Part shown: in pieces, positions 45,925 to 56,270 of the stretch
Position numbering within the stretch: the stretch's first letter is position 1
Layout: the number at the start of each line of letters is the position of its first letter
Assembly: GCF_019774615.1 (NCBI RefSeq)
Contig: NZ_CP081496.1
Coordinates: 2,046,001-2,110,000 of the forward strand
Length of the DNA stretch: 64,000 nucleotides
Origin: Streptomyces sp. BHT-5-2
Lineage (GTDB): Bacteria; Actinomycetota; Actinomycetes; Streptomycetales; Streptomycetaceae
Reading direction: 5' to 3'
Position numbers and translations under genes: made by a program
The notes under the pieces: model-generated
Seen by the model: the letters and a program-made list of their open reading frames with translations, nothing else
What the model was told of the DNA's origin: nothing
The model's database searches: none

Positions 45925-46878
45925 ATGGCCGGCAACAGCCAGCGCAGGAACCGCCGCACGTCGAACAAGAAGGGCGCTCAGGTCGGCAGTGGCGGTAAGC
46001 GGCGCCGGTCCCTGGAGGGCAAGGGCCCGACCCCGCCCGCGTCCGCCCGCAAGGGGCACGTCAAGAACCGCGTCGCCAACGCCAAGGCCAAGCAGGCCGC
46101 GAGCCGCCGGCCGGCCCCGCGGCGCGGCGGCGCCAAGGGCACCGCGGAGCTGGTCGTGGGCCGCAACCCGGTCGTCGAGGCGCTCCGCGAGGGCGTCCCC
46201 GCGACCACCCTGTACGTGCAGCAGTTCATCGACAACGACGAGCGGGTGCGCGAGGCGCTCCAGCTCGCCACCGAGCTCGGGCTGAACCTCCTGGAGGCGC
46301 CCCGCGCCGAGCTGGACCGGATGACGAACGGCCTCAACCACCAGGGCCTGGTCGCCCAGATCCCGCCGTACGACTACGCGCACCCCGAGGACCTCGCCGC
46401 CGCCGCCCTCGACGCCGGCGAGGACCCGCTGATCGTCGCGCTGGACGGCGTGACCGACCCGCGCAACCTCGGCGCCGTCGTCCGCTCCGTCTCGGCCTTC
46501 GGCGGCCACGGCGTGGTCGTGCCGGAGCGCCGCGCCGCCGGGATGACGGCCGGCGCCTGGAAGACCTCCGCGGGCACCGCGGCCCGTACGCCGGTCGCCC
46601 GCGCCACCAACCTCACCCGGGCCCTGGAGACGTACCAGAAGGCCGGGATGACGGTGGTCGGCCTGGCCGCGGACGGCGATGTGGAGCTGCAGGACCTGGA
46701 GGCCCTGGACGGCCCGGTCGTGATCGTCGTCGGCAGCGAGGGCAAGGGCCTGTCGCGGCTGGTCGGCGAGACCTGCGACCTGCGCGTGCGGATCCCGATG
46801 CCGGGCGGCGCGGAGTCGCTGAACGCCGGTGTCGCGGCCGGCGTGGTCCTGTGGGAGGCGGCGCGCCGCCGCGGCTGA
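45925..46878 (+). CDS. rlmB: 23S rRNA (guanosine-2'-O-)methyltransferase RlmB
   Basis: 317 residues. A basic, disordered N-terminal extension of about 70 residues ([20 protein letters not shown]) precedes the SpoU methyltransferase domain. The knot motifs are [40 protein letters not shown] and [20 protein letters not shown]. RlmB methylates G2251 of 23S rRNA; the Streptomyces and actinobacterial group is also close to TrmH/thiostrepton-resistance enzymes, so the exact nucleotide is by homology. It follows cysS by 152 bp, ending at the hairpin at 46908. Confidence 0.9.
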   Translation: MAGNSQRRNRRTSNKKGAQVGSGGKRRRSLEGKGPTPPASARKGHVKNRVANAKAKQAASRRPAPRRGGAKGTAELVVGRNPVVEALREGVPATTLYVQQFIDNDERVREALQLATELGLNLLEAPRAELDRMTNGLNHQGLVAQIPPYDYAHPEDLAAAALDAGEDPLIVALDGVTDPRNLGAVVRSVSAFGGHGVVVPERRAAGMTAGAWKTSAGTAARTPVARATNLTRALETYQKAGMTVVGLAADGDVELQDLEALDGPVVIVVGSEGKGLSRLVGETCDLRVRIPMPGGAESLNAGVAAGVVLWEAARRRG

Positions 46879-46907
46879 CCGAGGCAGCCGGGCGTTCCCG
46901 GCCGCTG

Positions 46908-46935
46908 CCCCGGGGCCGGGCGTCCGGCCCCGGGG
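46908..46935 (+). terminator. Terminator of rlmB
   Basis: CCCCGGGGCCGG (46908-46919) pairs with CCGGCCCCGGGG (46924-46935), four-base loop, about 30 bp past the stop. Confidence 0.7.
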
Positions 46936-47079
46936 ACGGGTGCCCTGGCCGAGTCCGGCCGAGAGCTTGGGGGAAGCATGACGCTCCGTGTGTCCCCGCC
47001 GTATCACGTGATCTTTTGACGGGTCTCGGACAGATCGGGCCGGTCAAGGCAGTGTCTTAACCGCGGGTCACTCGGTTAG

Positions 47080-48669
47080 ATGAGCGTGGACACCAGAACA
47101 CCCCGCACGCCTACGGGGGGACGCTCGTCGTCGAGCTTCGACGACGAGCCGGTCCTGAGCTCGGTCAAGGTGCCGTGCGATCCCGCGCAGGTCATCGTCA
47201 ACCACGCCAGCTTCCGCGTACAGCTCGCCGCTCCCGTGGCCGCCGGCGCACTGGCCGAGACCACGCGCGTCCCCGCCCTGAGGGGATCGCCGCCCAGACG
47301 CCGCACGCCCGTGGTCTGGAGCGGCCGCACCGAACCCGGCGGCACCGCCGGCGCCACCACCCAGCTCCTGCACGCGGTGCGCGACGCCAGCCAGGGCCTG
47401 GACCGCGGCCCGGCCGAGGACGTCGGCACGACCCAGGTCCTGCCCAGGGTCCGGCTCGGCGACGCCCCCACCCCCGCCTCCACCGTCGTCGGCCAGCGCG
47501 GCCCCGTCGACGTCGAGGACACCCTGCCGCGCGGCACCCCCGCCGTCTCCGCCCGGCTCCCCGGCCAGCGGTACGACGAGGACGGCCGGCACGACGGCCG
47601 GTTCGGGGACCGCGAGCCCTACGACAGCGCGGTCCGGCGCCGCGGCGGCGGCGACGCCGTCCGGCACGCCTACTACCCCGGCCGCCGGATGAACCTCGGC
47701 GTCGTCCTGCTCCCGCTGCGGATCTTCCTCGGGCTGATCTCCGTCTACGCCGGCATGGGCAAGCTCTGCGACCCCGTCTACTTCGACGGCGGCCAGCGCG
47801 GCTCGATGGTCACCTGGCTGCTCTCCCTGCACCCCTGGGAACTGACCCTCCCGCTGCGGGACTTCGCCGTCGCGCACCCGGTCGGTGCCGGGCTGACGGT
47901 GGCGTTCCTCCAGGTCGTGGTGGGCGTGCTGACCATCTGCGGACTGTGGCAGCGGGTCGCCGCCGCGTTCGGCGCGCTGCTCTCCGCGGCGCTGCTGATG
48001 ACCGTCAGCTGGCGCACCGTCCCCGCCTACGACGCCCCCGACATCATCTACCTCGCCGCCTGGAGCCCGTTGATCATCGCGGGCGCCCCCGTCTACTCCA
48101 TGGACGCCCGGCTGGCCGGCGAGGCGTGGCGGCGGCTCGGCCCGCGCGTCGAGGTCGGCGCGCTGCGCCGCCGGGTCCTGCGCCGCGGGGCCGTGATGAC
48201 CGCGGTGGTGGCCGGGCTGACCCTGCTCATCGGCTCCCTGCTGGGCGGCGCCGTACGGACCGCTCGGGTGCCGACGGTGCCCCGGCCCGGCGAGCCCGCG
48301 ATCAACAACCTCCCCGGCTCCCCGCTGCCGCACCCCGGTCACCACGCCGCCCGCCCCGGCCACCGCCTCCCCGGCCGCGCCGGCGGCCCGGCCACCGGCG
48401 CCTCGCACAAGCCGCACCGGCCCGGTACGCCGTCGGCCTCGGCCGCCGGCACCCCGTCGACGGGCGGCCGCACCGGTGGCTCGGCCCGCCGGCCCGGCGC
48501 GACGACCAGCGCCCCGCAGCAGTCGGCGCCGACCCGGTCCCCCGGCCGCACCCAGTCGCCGTCCGGCTCGGGCGGCACCGGCGGCGGCACGAGCGGCGGC
48601 AGCTCCAGCTCCGGCACCCCCGGCGGCGACTCCGGCCACGGCAGCACCCTCGGCGGTCTGCTGGGCTGA
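47080..48669 (+). CDS. DoxX family membrane protein with disordered ends
   Basis: 529 residues. The first ~205 are hydrophilic, Arg/Asp-rich (LPGQRYDEDGRHDGRFGDRE). The DoxX/terminal-oxidase-like domain of four helices begins with NLGVVLLPLRIFLGLISVYA and holds GMGKLCDPVYFDGGQRGS. A last single helix then leads to a Ser/Gly/Pro-rich outer tail (PSGSGGTGGGTSGGSSSSGT). DoxX proteins take part in thiosulfate or quinone redox; the function here is unknown. ATG 47080 overlaps a possible -10 (TTAGAT), so GTG 47086 could be the true start. Confidence 0.8.
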   Translation: MSVDTRTPRTPTGGRSSSSFDDEPVLSSVKVPCDPAQVIVNHASFRVQLAAPVAAGALAETTRVPALRGSPPRRRTPVVWSGRTEPGGTAGATTQLLHAVRDASQGLDRGPAEDVGTTQVLPRVRLGDAPTPASTVVGQRGPVDVEDTLPRGTPAVSARLPGQRYDEDGRHDGRFGDREPYDSAVRRRGGGDAVRHAYYPGRRMNLGVVLLPLRIFLGLISVYAGMGKLCDPVYFDGGQRGSMVTWLLSLHPWELTLPLRDFAVAHPVGAGLTVAFLQVVVGVLTICGLWQRVAAAFGALLSAALLMTVSWRTVPAYDAPDIIYLAAWSPLIIAGAPVYSMDARLAGEAWRRLGPRVEVGALRRRVLRRGAVMTAVVAGLTLLIGSLLGGAVRTARVPTVPRPGEPAINNLPGSPLPHPGHHAARPGHRLPGRAGGPATGASHKPHRPGTPSASAAGTPSTGGRTGGSARRPGATTSAPQQSAPTRSPGRTQSPSGSGGTGGGTSGGSSSSGTPGGDSGHGSTLGGLLG

Positions 48670-49017
48670 CCCGCCCGGCGCCGCGTCCGTCCCCGATCAC
48701 CCGACCCTTCATAGCCACTGGCTGTAGGGGCGGGGGTCGGGGACGGTTGCGTTGGGGGTGGTTTTTGAGGGACGGGGAGGGGGAGGGCGCGCGACGTCCG
48801 TTGCCGGCGAGGGGCCGGGCCGGGTCAAGGAGGTGGGGGTGTCCGCCCCGGCGGCAAGGCCGCGGACGTACGGGCCGTCACCGGCGCTTCAAGGGCTTCT
48901 CAGCGGCGTCCTGAGCGGCGTCCGCTGCAAGGGCGCCTCAGCGGCGCCTGAGCGGCGTCTCCGGGGCCTTTCGACGGAGCTTGCTCCCAACGGGGCTCCA
49001 ATGGGCTCCAACGGGCT
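48670..49017. other. Noncoding region with hairpins and short repeats
   Basis: 348 bp without a gene. GTCCCCGA (48689-48696) can pair with TCGGGGAC (48736-48743), a likely DoxX terminator. Between 48898 and 48965, CTCAGCGGCGTCCTGAG and CTCAGCGGCGCCTGAG are two related small hairpins repeated at close spacing. Around 48990-49020 GGGCTCCAA repeats twice. Confidence 0.5.
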
Positions 49018-49746
49018 TCAACGGCCGTGTGCGGCCAGCTCCTTGGCGGCCTCGGAGAGGTCCTTGGCGGTGTCGATGGCGCGCCAGTAGGCCCCCTGGG
49101 GGAGCGGGTAGCCGGCCAGCCGGCGTTCCCGGGCGAGGCGCGGGAAGGTGGTGCGCTCGTGATCGCCCCGGGTGGGCAGCAGCGCGGTGAACGCCGGGGC
49201 GAAGACGTAGACGCCGGCGTTGATCAGATACGGGGAGGGCGGGGCCTCGATGAAGTCCAGGACGTGCCCGAAGGCGTCGGTTTCGACGGCGCCCCAGGGG
49301 ATGCGCGGACGGGCCAGGGCCAGTGTGGCCACGGCGTCGCGCTCCTCGTGGAAGGCGGCCATCTCGCGGAGCGGGAAGCGGGCCCAGATGTCGCCGTTGG
49401 TGGCGTACCAGGGTTCGTCCGGGCGCGGCAGGGAGCCGGCGGCGTGCTTCAGGCCGCCGCCGCGACCCAGTGGCTCGGTCTCGACAACGGTCGTGACGCG
49501 CAAGGGGAGTTCGGCGCGGTCCAGCCAGTCCTGGAGGACCTCGGCGAGGTGCCCGCAGGAGATGACGACGTCGGTGACGCCCTCTTCGGCGAGCCAGTTC
49601 AGCTGATGGCCGATGATCGGGGTTCCGGTGCCGGGAATCTCGACCATCGGCTTGGGGCGGTCGTCGGTGTACGGGCGGAGACGGGAGCCCTGGCCGCCGG
49701 CCAGGACCACGGCCTGTGTGGGGTGGGGATGCGGGGCGCCGGTCAT
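49018..49746 (-). CDS. Nucleotidyltransferase (sugar-1-phosphate type)
   Basis: 242 residues. The NTP-binding loop VVLAGGQGSRLRPYTDDRPK and KPMVEIPGTGTPIIGHQLNW match sugar-1-phosphate nucleotidylyltransferases; the later WYATNGDIWARFPLREM holds the metal-binding aspartate. It likely makes an NDP-sugar such as GDP-mannose or a similar one, but the sugar is not determined. The start follows a TAGGGT box by six bases, probably leaderless. A small secreted protein gene lies 29 bp upstream on the same strand. Confidence 0.85.
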   Translation of the reverse strand: MTGAPHPHPTQAVVLAGGQGSRLRPYTDDRPKPMVEIPGTGTPIIGHQLNWLAEEGVTDVVISCGHLAEVLQDWLDRAELPLRVTTVVETEPLGRGGGLKHAAGSLPRPDEPWYATNGDIWARFPLREMAAFHEERDAVATLALARPRIPWGAVETDAFGHVLDFIEAPPSPYLINAGVYVFAPAFTALLPTRGDHERTTFPRLARERRLAGYPLPQGAYWRAIDTAKDLSEAAKELAAHGR

Positions 49747-49775
49747 GGTCGCACCCTAAGCGGTGCGAGCAACGG

Positions 49776-50192
49776 TCACTGGCCGGCGGCCACACCGGAG
49801 GCGAAGGAGGTGTCGCAGACCGGGCGGGAGAACTCCTGGGCGCGGTGTGCGGCACCGTACTTGGCGACCGCGGCGCGGCCGAGGGCGCGGGCGATGGAGG
49901 CACAGTGTTTGGCCAGCGACGGCCGGGCGGTGGTGGCCTCCTGAAGGTGCGTCAGGGCGACGCCGGGGTCCTTCTCCTGGAGTTCCACGAGGAGGCGGTC
50001 CCGGAGGACGTCCTGGGCGGCACGGGGGCCGGCCTTGGTGGAGACCTTGCCGGAGGAAGCGGTGAGCACCTGCGACTCGGTGGTCTTCGAGGCCCACGGG
50101 ACGCGGGTGACCGCGAGGGTCCCGGAGAGCACGAGGACGACGGGCAGGACGAGGGCGAGAGATCGGCCGATACGGCGGGCTGCGGAGTTCAC
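49776..50192 (-). CDS. Small secreted or anchored protein of unknown function
   Basis: 138 residues with an N-terminal hydrophobic helix (LALVLPVVLVLSGTLAVTRV). The mature part is helical, with two cysteines in KHCASIARALG and RPVCDTSFASG that may form a disulfide. No known domain is recognised. It lies just upstream of the nucleotidyltransferase on the same strand. The residues are consistent with a lipid-free extracytoplasmic protein held by an uncleaved helix. Confidence 0.65.
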   Translation of the reverse strand: MNSAARRIGRSLALVLPVVLVLSGTLAVTRVPWASKTTESQVLTASSGKVSTKAGPRAAQDVLRDRLLVELQEKDPGVALTHLQEATTARPSLAKHCASIARALGRAAVAKYGAAHRAQEFSRPVCDTSFASGVAAGQ

Positions 50193-50609
50193 GGTCGAGA
50201 TGGTAGCGACGAGTGATGATTTGGCGACATTTCGTCACCTTATCGGGGGACGGAATGGCTAGTCGGTGCGGTTGTTGGGTTGACGCACTGGTCTGAAAAG
50301 CCGTTTCCGGGGCGGGGTTTGCCGGGCTCGACGAGGCGTCCGCGGGGTGCGGTGCGAGGGGTGTCACCCCTGGCCTCGCCCCGCTCCCGGGCCCGCGGGA
50401 GCGGGGCTCCCGAGGGCCGCCCGTGCTCCGGAGCCGGCACCGGCGCGGATGCGCCGACGGCCCGACGGCGGTGCGGGGCCCGCAGTACCCCACACGGCCG
50501 CCGGGGTAAACCCCGCGGGGCGGCGCCGACTTCCGGCCCGGCGGACGGCTCACGTCGTCCGCCGGGGCCGTCCGCGGGGCCGCCCGCCCCGGCCGGCTCC
50601 GTCAGTCGG
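50193..50609. other. Gap holding a likely msiK terminator
   Basis: 417 bp without a supportable gene. CCCCGCTCCCG (50379-50389) pairs with CGGGAGCGGGG (50396-50406). Several more GC-rich arms follow up to 50440. The region before 50270 is AT-richer and may contain the promoter of the small secreted protein. Confidence 0.5.
50379..50406 (-). terminator. GC hairpin downstream of msiK
   Basis: 11-bp stem with a six-base loop, about 200 bp past the msiK stop, on the minus strand; no T-run. Confidence 0.45.
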
Positions 50610-51740
<1,131 letters not shown>

Positions 51741-52003
51741 GTTGTGTCCCTTCACCGGCAGGAACGTGCCGGACGATCCGAGTAAAGGAATGGAGTGGGC
51801 GGCCGCCACCGGGACGCCCTCACGCGAAGTGGTGTAGTCCACAGCGGCAAACCGCTGGTGACGCTACCCGCGCCGGGGCCGGGTGTCAGTAGGCCGACGG
51901 TCACGAAATGCGGTCGTTCGGACCGGCGCGCCCGGGCCTGGACCGTCCGGTCCCGCATAAGGCAACCGGCACCGGGTGCGCCTGGGTACACTTCTTCCGG
52001 CAC
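51741..52003. other. Gap between msiK and tRNA-Thr
   Basis: 263 bp with no gene seen. A TACACT box (51987-51992) lies 11 bp before the tRNA and is its likely -10. The msiK promoter must also lie here. Confidence 0.4.
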
Positions 52004-52077
52004 GCCTCCTTAGCTCAGCTGGTCAGAGCACCGCTCTTGTAAAGCGAAGGTCGTCGGTTCGAATCCGACAGGGGGCT
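52004..52077 (+). tRNA. tRNA-Thr (anticodon TGT)
   Basis: Acceptor arm GCCTCCT pairs with AGGGGGC at 52070-52076, with the discriminator T. The D-arm AGCTCAGCTGGTCAGAGC, the anticodon stem with CTTGTAA (anticodon TGT, Thr) and the T-arm GTCGGTTCGAATCCGAC are all present. The 3' CCA is not encoded. It stands alone; no integrase or attachment repeat is adjacent. Confidence 0.93.
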
Positions 52078-52127
52078 CTGAGCACACCGCGCTGACCTGG
52101 GGTTTCGGCCCAGGGAGGTGTCTGGTT

Positions 52128-52157
52128 CGGCCCCGGGCTTTCTGCCCGGGGCCGTTT
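52128..52157 (+). terminator. Terminator of tRNA-Thr
   Basis: CGGCCCCGGGC (52128-52138) pairs with GCCCGGGGCCG (52144-52154), five-base loop, followed by TTTGTGTGTG. Confidence 0.8.
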
Positions 52158-52177
52158 GTGTGTGGGGGGCTGGTGGG

Positions 52178-53001
52178 TCAGCGGGTGGGCTGGCGGTTGA
52201 AGGTGGTGCGGGACCAGAGGTAGCCGGCCAGGGTGAGGGCGGTGCACCAGGCGAGGGCGAGCCAGCCGTTGTTGCCGATCGGGGTGCCGAGGAGCAGGCC
52301 GCGCAGGGTCTCGTTGATCGGGGTGAAGGGCTGGTACTCGGCGAACCAGCGCAGGCCGGTCGGCATGGAGTCCGGGGGGACGACCGCGCTGCCGAGGAAG
52401 GGCAGGAAGGTCAGCGGGAGCGGGGCGTTGGACGCGGACTCGACGGTCTTGGCGCCCATGCCCATCGCGGCGGAGAGCCAGGCCAGGCCGAACGCCAGGA
52501 AGGCCAGCAGGCCGAACGCGGCGAGCCACTCGACCGGGGAGGCGTCGGGCCGGAAGCCGATCGCGAGGGAGACGCCCGTGACCAGGGCGAGGACCGCCGT
52601 GACCTGGATGACGCTGCCGAGGACGTGGCCGGTGAGCACGGAGCCGCGGGAGATCGACATCGTCCGGAAGCGGTTGATGATGCCTTCCGTCATGTCGGTG
52701 CAGACGGACACCGCGGTCGCGACCGCCCCTGAGGTGGCGGACATCAGGATGATGCCGGGGACCACGTAGTTGATGTAGTCGCCGCGGTCGGCGCCCGCCC
52801 CGATACCGGTGCCGAGGGCCCCGCCGAAGACGTACACGAACAGCAGCAGCATCAGGACCGGCATGACGGCGATCGAGATCGTCATCGACGGGTAGCGCCG
52901 CATGTGCTTGAGATTGCGGCGCAGCATCGTCATGGCGTCGCGCAGGGCGTAGGAGCGGGCGGGGGCGGCCGGTGCGGTGGCGGCGGCCGCAGTGGCGGTG
53001 C

Positions 53002-53005
<4 letters not shown>
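52178..53005 (-). CDS. ABC-2 type permease, DrrB-like
   Basis: 275 residues from ATG 53005, overlapping the ATPase stop by ATGA. Six hydrophobic helices follow the short N-terminus (SYALRDAMTMLRRNLKHMRR), with the ABC-2 motif GAVATAVSVCTDMTEGIINR and FRTMSISRGSVLTGHVLGSV. This is the membrane part of a DrrAB-type drug or lipid exporter. The cargo is unknown. The stop lies about 20 bp from the tRNA terminator region. Confidence 0.88.
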
Positions 53006-54003
<998 letters not shown>

Positions 54004-54027
54004 GGTGGGTGGGCCTTTCTGGGGCGG

Positions 54028-54079
54028 GAGTTGAGGAGGGCGGTTGAGGAGGCCGGTTGAGGAGGCCGGTTGAGGAGGG
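54028..54079. repeat. Four near-tandem 13-bp repeats upstream of the ABC genes
   Basis: CGGTTGAGGAGGC units at 13-bp spacing, three of them nearly perfect, with degenerate flanking copies. They lie 25-75 bp before the ATPase start, in the promoter region, and read CCTCCTCAACCG on the coding strand. Confidence 0.8.
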
Positions 54080-54461
54080 AGGTGTGGTGCTGCGGGGTGC
54101 CATGTGCCAGGTGTCATGTGGCAGCTGTCATGTGCCGTGTGGTGCCAGGGGGGCGGGCGTGCCGGGGGCGCCTGGGTGCCGTGGGGTGTCCACCCGCCCT
54201 TGGGGGCCGTGCCGTTCTTGATGGGGGCGGCGGCGCTGGGCGTTGGGGAAGGGGGTGGCTATGGACCGCGGTGCGACCGCGCTACTCGGCGTGGGCATGA
54301 CAGTGGCATGCGCGGCGCCTGCCCATGGGGGGCTGGAGCGGCTGAAGTGACCAGGCGGGTCGTGGCGGCCGGATGGGGCGAAGTGGCCAGATGGGTCTAA
54401 GTGGCCGGCGGCATCGGCGCGTTGGTGCGTGGCGGGGGATGGGGCGTGGTGGGCGTGGTGG
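54080..54461. other. Low-complexity gap between the ABC and DUF4097 genes
   Basis: 382 bp with no supported gene. The first 80 bp contain repeated CATGTG(C/G) words (54100-54145), and 54310-54400 holds repeated AAGTG(A/G)CCAG words. Promoters for the ABC genes probably lie here. Confidence 0.4.
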
Positions 54462-55310
54462 TCAGGGGCGGGCGTGGCGGATGTCGATGTTGCCGTAACG
54501 GCTGCGGGCGCGGACTTCGAGGGTGTCGTCGGTCGCGTGGGGGGTGTCGGTGGGGTTGAGCATGTTGCGGACCTGGCCCCGTTCGGAGTTGACGTCGAGC
54601 CAGGTGGCGGTGTCCTGGCGGATGCCGATTTCGATGGCGCCGTAGGCGTTTTCCAGCTGGGTGGTGCCACGGGCGACGTCGGCCACGCGCAGGGTGCCGT
54701 GGGCGGCGGTGGCGGTCACGGAGCTCTCGGCGCGCTGGATGTCGACGTCGCCGTTGGCGGCGCTGACGCGGACCTCGCCCAGGGCGGCACCGAGGACGGT
54801 GGAGCCGTGGGAGTTCTTCAGGGTTGCGGTGCCGTCGATGATGCCGACGCGCAGGCTGCCGGAGCTGGTGGCGATCTCGGCCGGGCCGTTGACACGGTCG
54901 ACGGTGATCGAGCCGTGGGTGACGTTGAGGTGGAGCGGCCCTGTGGTGTCCAGGCGGACGTCGCCGGAGGAGATCTTCTTGACGCGGACCTCGCCCAGGC
55001 GGCCCTCGCCCAGGAGTTGGGCCCAGTCGCCGGTCATCTCGATGCGGGAGTCGGTGGGCAGTTCGACGGTGATGTCGACGGTGCCGGTACGGCCCACCAG
55101 GTAGCGGGGCTTGGGGGTGCGGAGGGAGAGGACGCCGCCGGTGTAGGTGATCTCGGTCTGTTCGGCGGCCCGGACGTCGGCGTCCTTCTTCGGGTCGCGG
55201 GGCCGGGTCTGGACGACGGTGTCGGTGCGGTCGCCGGCGGTGAGGCGCAGGGAGCCGGCCGTGAGGTGGGCGGTGACCGAAATCGGCTCGGGAGTGTCGA
55301 AAGAAGGCAT
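54462..55310 (-). CDS. DUF4097 beta-strand repeat protein
   Basis: 282 residues, beginning MPSFDTPEPISVTAHLTAGS. It is made almost entirely of short repeated strands with conserved G-D/N turns (STVLGAALGEVRVSAANGDV, DIQRAESSVTATAAHGTLRV), which form a beta-helix or beta-solenoid, the DUF4097 domain. There is no signal peptide, so it may be cytosolic or peripheral. DUF4097 genes often stand next to a membrane or RHH/PspC-like partner; here the RHH regulator lies just upstream, 138 bp away on the same strand. Function is unknown. Confidence 0.8.
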   Translation of the reverse strand: MPSFDTPEPISVTAHLTAGSLRLTAGDRTDTVVQTRPRDPKKDADVRAAEQTEITYTGGVLSLRTPKPRYLVGRTGTVDITVELPTDSRIEMTGDWAQLLGEGRLGEVRVKKISSGDVRLDTTGPLHLNVTHGSITVDRVNGPAEIATSSGSLRVGIIDGTATLKNSHGSTVLGAALGEVRVSAANGDVDIQRAESSVTATAAHGTLRVADVARGTTQLENAYGAIEIGIRQDTATWLDVNSERGQVRNMLNPTDTPHATDDTLEVRARSRYGNIDIRHARP

Positions 55311-55448
55311 GGCGGTACCGTCCTCATGAGTCCTTGAAGCGTCCCTGGGGAGGGACGTGATGAAGTAGCGGGGCGGTGCGGGCGGGCGCGCGGGGCGGGC
55401 CCGGGGTGGGTGTGCGGGTGCGGGTGGTGTCGGCGGAGCCAGCCGGTG

Positions 55449-55970
55449 TCAGCGGACCCAGCCGGTGAAGCTTTGCCCGATGGTGCGGGTGCGTTCGGTG
55501 GTGCGGGGTTGCGTGCCGCCGGCGCCGACCGCGGCCGAGACCGCCCGCACCAGCCAGGCGTTGACCGACAGGCCCTCGCGGCTCGCGGCCTCCTCGGCAC
55601 GCGACTTGAGGTGCGCCGGCAGTCGCAGGTTGACCCGGGCGGTGCCGCCCTCCTCCCCGTCGGCCGGAACCAGGGCGGTGAGCGGTTCGACCGGCGCGGC
55701 GGCCGCTTCCGTGGGGCGGCTGTCGGAGGGGGGCGGGGTCACCACGAAGTCGGGGTCCAGGCCGCGCAGTCGTACGTCGACCGAGCCGGGGGCGAGTTCA
55801 CGGGTGATCTCGTCCATCGCCGCGGAGAGCACATTGAGCATGGCCAGACGGGTCGCCGACTCCAGTGGGGCGGTGAGTCGCTCGGCCAACTCGCGGGCAT
55901 CGTCCCCGCCGGCCTCGGCGGCCACCGCGAGTTCACGGCGGAGAGTGTCGACATACGGCGTGAGGTCCAT
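55449..55970 (-). CDS. Ribbon-helix-helix regulator (HicB/Arc type)
   Basis: 173 residues. The RHH motif is in the C-terminal third: TARVNLRLPAHLKSRAEEAA then SREGLSVNAWLVRAVSAAVG. The N-terminal two thirds is helical (TPYVDTLRRELAVAAEAGGD) and could be a dimerisation or ligand part. This arrangement resembles HicB-type antitoxins and solitary RHH repressors; no toxin gene is adjacent. TATGGCGCCATA overlaps its promoter, so it probably represses itself. DUF4097 and the ABC pair lie downstream and are likely regulated. Confidence 0.75.
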   Translation of the reverse strand: MDLTPYVDTLRRELAVAAEAGGDDARELAERLTAPLESATRLAMLNVLSAAMDEITRELAPGSVDVRLRGLDPDFVVTPPPSDSRPTEAAAAPVEPLTALVPADGEEGGTARVNLRLPAHLKSRAEEAASREGLSVNAWLVRAVSAAVGAGGTQPRTTERTRTIGQSFTGWVR

Positions 55971-56006
55971 GACGTCATCATGGCATCACTATGGCGCCAT
56001 ACGCAA
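55971..56006 (-). promoter_or_regulatory. Promoter and palindrome of the RHH gene
   Basis: TTGCGT (56001-56006 in complement), an 18-bp spacer and CATGAT (55977-55982), with the ATG six bases later, fit a leaderless promoter. The perfect palindrome TATGGCGCCATA (55990-56001) sits inside the spacer, and ATGACGTCAT overlaps the start. Both are good autoregulatory operators. Confidence 0.6.
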
Positions 56007-56013
56007 GTGTGGG

Positions 56014-56197
56014 TGGCGCCCTATGGGAGCGGGTTCCCGTGAATGTGCCTCTGAGCTGCGGAAACGAGTTCTCTGCTGGCTGGGTCGTGGTGGTGCGGCG
56101 GGCGTTTGTGTGCTCTTTGGGGCGTGGAATGGCGCCCCGTGGCGCTGGCTGACGCCAGGCTGGCGCCGGGTGGTGTCGAGTGGCGCCAAGTGGCGCC
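56014..56197. promoter_or_regulatory. Cluster of TGGCGCC sites
   Basis: TGGCGCC occurs at 56014, 56130, 56161, 56181 and 56191, and a near match TGGCGCT at 56140, in addition to the core of the palindrome at 55992. Several copies are separated by 10 or 20 bp, that is, on the same face of the helix. This is far more than expected by chance, even for high-GC DNA, and suggests an extended operator read by the RHH regulator. Confidence 0.6.
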
Positions 56198-56270
56198 AGG
56201 CGGTGCGCCAAGCCTGGGCAGTGTGTGCGGGGACCGGTGTGCGGGGCGTGGCGCGGCGTAGATTCGCGGC

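Noticed and set aside
52004..52177. tRNA-Thr as an integrated-element attachment site
   Set aside because: No integrase or repeated tRNA 3' end is seen in either flank.
55449..55970. HicAB toxin-antitoxin pair
   Set aside because: The RHH protein resembles HicB but no HicA-type double-stranded-RNA-binding toxin lies beside it.
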